DNA of 64,000 nucleotides from Anaeromyces robustus (Eukaryota > Neocallimastigomycota > Neocallimastigomycetes > Neocallimastigales > Neocallimastigaceae), in NCBI GenBank assembly GCA_002104895.1, contig MCFG01000138.1, forward strand, positions 12,501 through 76,500, given 5' to 3'. Below, piece by piece: positions 54,441-64,000 of this stretch (within the stretch, counting starts at the first letter, position 1; the number at the start of each line of letters is the position of its first letter). Under the pieces are notes generated by a model. The model saw nothing but the letters and a program-made list of their open reading frames with translations. It was not told the DNA's origin and searched no databases. Both the position numbers and the translations under genes were made by a program.

Positions 54441-55725
54441 AATGATTGTTTTTTTTTAATATTTAAAATAAAAAAAAATTTAGAAATTTTGATATATTTA
54501 TATATTAAAAATATTTTATATATATTTTGCAATATATTATCAATTATATGGCTAATATATTAAATCATATATTATTATACATATTTATATATACTATTTT
54601 TAAATAAATAATATATTAAAAATGCATTTTATATTTCTTCCAGAAATAAATAAAAAAAATTTTTTTTTATTATATAATTCATTTATATTATATTAATACA
54701 ATTCAAAAATGTTTAAAATAATAATTTTTTTATTATTATTATTATTATTGATATATAAAATTCCAATTGTGAAAATTTTTATAATAAATAAATAAATAAA
54801 TAAATAAATATAATTATATATATAAAAAATTGTCATTACCTTTTTTTTTTTTAATAAATTAAAAATCAAATGGAATTATTATTTTTTTATTTAATTTTTT
54901 AATTATTTTTATAATTATTTTAATATTAAAACTATTAAAAAAACCAAATTTTGAAATTTCATTTATTACAAGTTTAATTTCAAATTGTTCCAATAAAATA
55001 TTTAATATCAAATATTGTTGTATTTATTGTAATAATTTTATATAATATTATTTATTTATTACTTTTTTTATAATTATTTTATTTATTTTATAATTATATA
55101 TATTAATTATATATATAATAATAAATTTTTATTAAACTTTATTGTAAAAAATAAATAATAATAATACCAATAATTATATAATATCATAATAATAATTTTT
55201 TTAAAAATAATATACTTAACTCGGTTAATACTTACCAATAAATTATTAATATCTATGGAAATTTTTGTTATTTTTTAGAAAATTTTATTTTAGAAAATTT
55301 TATTTTATAAAGAAAAACTATTACACTACCTTTTTTTTATTATCCTTTTAACTTTAATAAAAATTGTATATTACTTCTGTTTTACATTGACACTTTAATT
55401 ATATTATTATATTTTATTATTGTATAATAAAAAACGCTACATAAAATTCTATTTCATTTTTTTTCCTTTTCAAATATATATAAAAATCTTAAATATTATA
55501 AATATGGTATAAGAATATAAATTTCTTGGTATATTTTATAATTAAATACAGTTCATGATATCAATATAAAAGAAAAAGTCTATATTATAATTTGATAAAT
55601 ATTTCCTCCCTTTTTAAAGTATATTTTGTTTCTTAATATATAAAAAATAAACAAATAATAAAGTATGATATAATAAATATTATTGCGTATAATAATTAAA
55701 ATAATAGAGAGAAATAAATATATTA

Positions 55726-55758
<33 letters not shown>

Positions 55759-56741
55759 GAAAAGAAAAAAAAGAGAAAATAAATAGAGAAAAGTTCAATG
55801 TTTTATACCTAAAGAAAAATTATCCTATTTTTTACTGAAACAGTTTTTTTTTTTTTTTTAAAAAAAAATTATATATAAATATAAATATCATTTATTAATA
55901 AATTGATTAATTAAATTAATAATTATATTGATGATATTTATTACATTATAATTAAATATTATATTACATTATATTATAATTTATGATTACATAGTTAATT
56001 AATTTCTTTTAATCTTTCATTAACTTTTATAGTAAGAATTGAATACAATTAACTAATATAATAATAATATATTAAATATATATATATTTAATAAATATAT
56101 ATATATTTATTAAATATAATGATTATATTTATAAATATAATTATAATCTTAATTATTATAAATATAAAGTATAAACAATATATAAACTTTTATAAAAAAA
56201 AAAAAATTCATTATTTATTATTTCTGCTAAACATTTTTTTTATAATTACTTATTCTCCTGGTATATATAAAATATTATGATACTATAGATGAAATATTAT
56301 ACTATAATCCACTTCTTTTTTTTTATTTTAGTTTTATCTGTAATAACTGTCATTTATTTTCCAAGTTGGATAAAAAAATAAAAAATAAAAAATTAAAAAT
56401 TAAAAATTAAAAAAAAAAAAAAAAAAAAAGAAAGGAACATGTATTATTATTATTTTTCATAATTCTATTCTAGATATTAGAACAACAAAAAAAAACTTTA
56501 TTTCAAAAAACTATAATTAACTATTAAAACAAAACCAAAACTTAGGGCAAATGCTAAAATCACAATATTTTATTGGATAAAATACTGAAAATCTTTAAAA
56601 AAATTTAAGTATAGAATTCATATGAAAAATTATTGGACCTCAAATATTTAATTTATCTTTTTTACAAAGAAAACATAAATAAATAAATAAATAAATAAAT
56701 AATAAATAAATAAATTAATAAAAAATGCATAAATAAACAAA

Positions 56742-56772
<31 letters not shown>

Positions 56773-56881
56773 ATTAATAAAAAATACAAAAATAAAGAAT
56801 TTACCAAATTAAATAATTAATATGGATGACATGGTTTGGTATTTAAAACCTATTGGACAAACTTCTTTAAAAAAACCTTTG

Positions 56882-56913
<32 letters not shown>

Positions 56914-57030
56914 CAGTTATTGAAAAATTATCTAAAAATCAGAAATTAAGATGAAAGAGTAAATATATAATTGTATGAATTATCTATAATATGAAGAATG
57001 AATGAATAAATAAATAAATATAAAAGTAAA

Positions 57031-57070
<40 letters not shown>

Positions 57071-57250
57071 TAAAAAAAAAATTTACCTTTAAAATTAATT
57101 AATGATATGACATTGAAAATTCATATGACATTGGAAATTCATATGATAATTAACATAAATTAATTAATATTTTACATAGATTAATTAATTTAGTGAATGA
57201 ATATTTAATTCTTTATTTTATAAAGAATTATCTTTGATTAGAATTTATTT

Positions 57251-57284
57251 ATTAATTTATTAATTTATTTATTAATTTATTAAT

Positions 57285-57351
<67 letters not shown>

Positions 57352-57365
57352 TTAATTTATTTATT
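57251..57365. repeat. (TTTA)n microsatellite
   Basis: About 115 bases of TTTA units, with regular TTAA interruptions at both ends. Confidence 0.9.
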
Positions 57366-57845
57366 TCTGAAAATATGATTTTTTTTATATTATTTATTTT
57401 AATAGTAAAAAATAATAAACGGTTAATATATATCTTTCATATCTTTCATTATCTTTCATATTTAAAATAAAATTAAAATTTATTTAACCTTTTTAACAAT
57501 TTATTTTTAAATTTTTAATCAGAATTGGAAAAAGGTTATTTTTATAAAATTAATAATAATTCCGTTTTACCCTTTCATATATTAACTTTGAACTTTTTAA
57601 AATACAATGAATTGTTACTGAAATATATAATATATCAAATTAAAAAAACATTACTAATATATAAAAAAAATTAATATTACATATAATGTTACAAAAAAAT
57701 ATATATTGATTTGTATTTTTACTAAAATATTAAAAAAATTTTATATTATAAATACAATTTATAATATCAGTAGTATTTTTTTATTTGATTTATTATACAT
57801 TTCAATAATATTCATTGTATTTTAATAAAATTCAAATTATAACAT

Positions 57846-57965
57846 AAAATTTGACTAAATAATAAGTAGGATTATTCAAATTTTAATTATAAAATTTGAC
57901 TAAATAATAAGTAGGATTATTCAAATTTTAATTATAAAATTTGACTAAATATTAAGTAGAATTGA
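57846..57965. repeat. 45-bp tandem repeat, 2.7 copies
   Basis: Copies start at 57846, 57891 and 57936 (partial), each beginning AAAATTTGACTAAATA. The first two are identical over 45 bases; the third diverges after its first 17 bases and stops after about 30. It sits in the MCM3 upstream spacer. Confidence 0.88.
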
Positions 57966-58425
57966 AAATTTGCCGTTTGTATATTTACAAAACAAGGGCT
58001 AGTTAATTTTATAATAATAAAAAGATGATTAGTATGATATTCTAGTATATATTAAAAATATGTTTAAAAAAATATGTTATATTTAAATTGAATAATATCG
58101 TATTTAATTTGAATATATTATCATTAAATAAAATAATACAATATATATTTTCATTTAGTTAACATAATATTGTATATTTAAAAAATATTTTAAATGAACT
58201 TTAAAAATTCATATTATTTTATTTTATATATAAAAAAAAAATAAAGTAAAATAGAAATCAAAATTCGATTTTTATATATTTATTTACATAATTTTATTAT
58301 TTTATTTTATTATATAATGTATTTCTTTAGTATATTTCATAAATTTTTATTTTGTTGACATGTATAAAGTATATTTATATAACAATTTTCTTTTTTTCTC
58401 TTTTGACATATTTCTTATTTGACAT

Positions 58426-58468
<43 letters not shown>

Positions 58469-58470
58469 TA

Positions 58471-58475
<5 letters not shown>

Positions 58476-58508
<33 letters not shown>
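58476..58508. repeat. 33-nt T tract
   Basis: A pure T run that follows directly on a TTTA array in the MCM3 upstream region, about 0.9 kb before the start codon. Confidence 0.85.
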
Positions 58509-58511
<3 letters not shown>

Positions 58512-59269
58512 GCACACAATTTGTACGTCAACTTTATTGAATTTAAATATTAAAATACATGAATCATAAAAAAAACACATAATGAAAAAATTATATGAAA
58601 TGAATATGTTAAATAATCAATAATCAATATTTTATTTATAATAATAATAATAATATTATTATTATTAATAATATTTATAAACGTTTATAAAAATATTTTA
58701 TAGGTATTTTTTATTTTTTTTTGTTTCATTTTGTTTGATTAAAAATTGTATATTTTAATTAAAAAAAAATTTTATTTTAATTATGAAAAAATCAATATTT
58801 CTATTTATGTGTATATAATCATTTAAATAATCTTTTTAATTAATGTATACATTATGTATAATTTATATGTAATTTATTATTAAATTAAGAAATTTATGTA
58901 GATTGATGTATATAACATTAATAATTAGATTTTTTATTAGGATAATTGATTCTAAACTGATTTAGAATTTTATTTTTTTTTTATATTATCAAATTTCAAT
59001 TCCAATTTCTTAATTATAGTATTTGAATACAAATTATAAATATATAAATGTAAATTGAGATCATTTAATTATAATTTATGACTATTAATTTATTTTTAAT
59101 TTAATAATGTATTATTCATCGCTTTAATTATACATTGAAAAAAATGATTAAATTGCATTAAAAATGAATGATTAATGTCATTGAAGATTATATTTTTTAA
59201 ATTAAAATTAAATTTAAAATTAAAATTTCAGAAACTTATTATATTCAAATTAAATATATATTCTTAACA

Positions 59270-59302
<33 letters not shown>

Positions 59303-59425
59303 ATTAACGAAATAATTATTTTAAATTAAAATATTAACTATTCTTTATATATATTTAATATTTTTTTAATGAAATTTTAATAGAGAATAAAAAAATAATT
59401 TTTCAATTTAAATACTATATTAAAA

Positions 59426-64000
<4,575 letters not shown>

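Larger units (their letters stand above)
53520..59425. other. 5.9-kb divergent intergenic region
   Basis: This spacer lies between the cyclin gene start and the MCM3 start and holds both promoters. It contains AAAT/TTTA arrays (about 56680-56775, 57251-57365 and 58427-58470), a 45-bp tandem repeat and T runs. A slightly less A/T-biased part at about 56220-56870 includes a 34-codon frame starting at 56822 (MDDMVWYLKPIGQTSLKK) that runs into a T tract; this is not enough to call a gene. Confidence 0.55.

Overview
This window looks like nuclear DNA from a eukaryote with extreme A+T content. By eye it is overwhelmingly A/T outside exons, with long poly-A/poly-T runs and many simple repeats. Genes contain GT..AG introns, often opening with GTAAG/GTAAT/GTATA. 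Proteins carry long Asn, Ser/Thr, Gln and acidic runs, and codons end in A or T almost without exception. Multi-kilobase gene-free spacers, AT-rich introns, a PHO80-like cyclin, an EVI5/Gyp5-type TBC protein, a large ankyrin protein and a Cys-rich single-pass protein together fit an anaerobic gut fungus (Neocallimastigomycota) best. A dictyostelid is the main alternative, but its intergenic spacers are usually much shorter. The lineage call is inference. I see no bacterial operon, CRISPR array, virus, transposase, rRNA or convincing tRNA.

Layout. 1-1882 (-): 5' part of an unrecognised three-exon gene that runs off the left edge. 3136-4349 (+): signal peptidase complex subunit 2, five exons. 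5487-10055 (+): unrecognised 1364-residue coiled-coil and low-complexity protein, two exons. 12380-16631 (-): TBC-domain Rab GAP with a C-terminal coiled coil, four exons. 16632-22948: desert holding a short base-composition island. 22949-26107 (-): intronless 1052-residue ankyrin-repeat protein. 29236-30477 (+): Cys-rich single-pass membrane protein, two exons. 30478-37634: second desert. 37635-38599 (+): small unrecognised protein, three exons. 42991-43320 (+): small single-pass protein. 45830-47061 (-): small multi-pass membrane protein, four exons. 50160-53519 (-): PHO80-like cyclin, three exons. 59426-64000 (+): MCM3, twelve exons visible, cut by the right edge.

The genes do not form one pathway. 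They are ordinary eukaryotic cell-biology genes (secretion, Rab traffic, cyclin/CDK control, replication licensing) plus lineage-type accessory proteins. Exon models were built by hand by joining GT/AG borders that keep frame. Phases close exactly in all multi-exon genes; only the first intron of the cyclin has an ambiguous donor.

I did not find a clear new multi-gene system. The best leads are the GC-richer island with a neighbouring hairpin at 21.8-22.2 kb, the 38-bp minisatellite inside an MCM3 intron, and four unrecognised proteins: 5487-10055, 29236-30477, 37635-38599 and 45830-47061.
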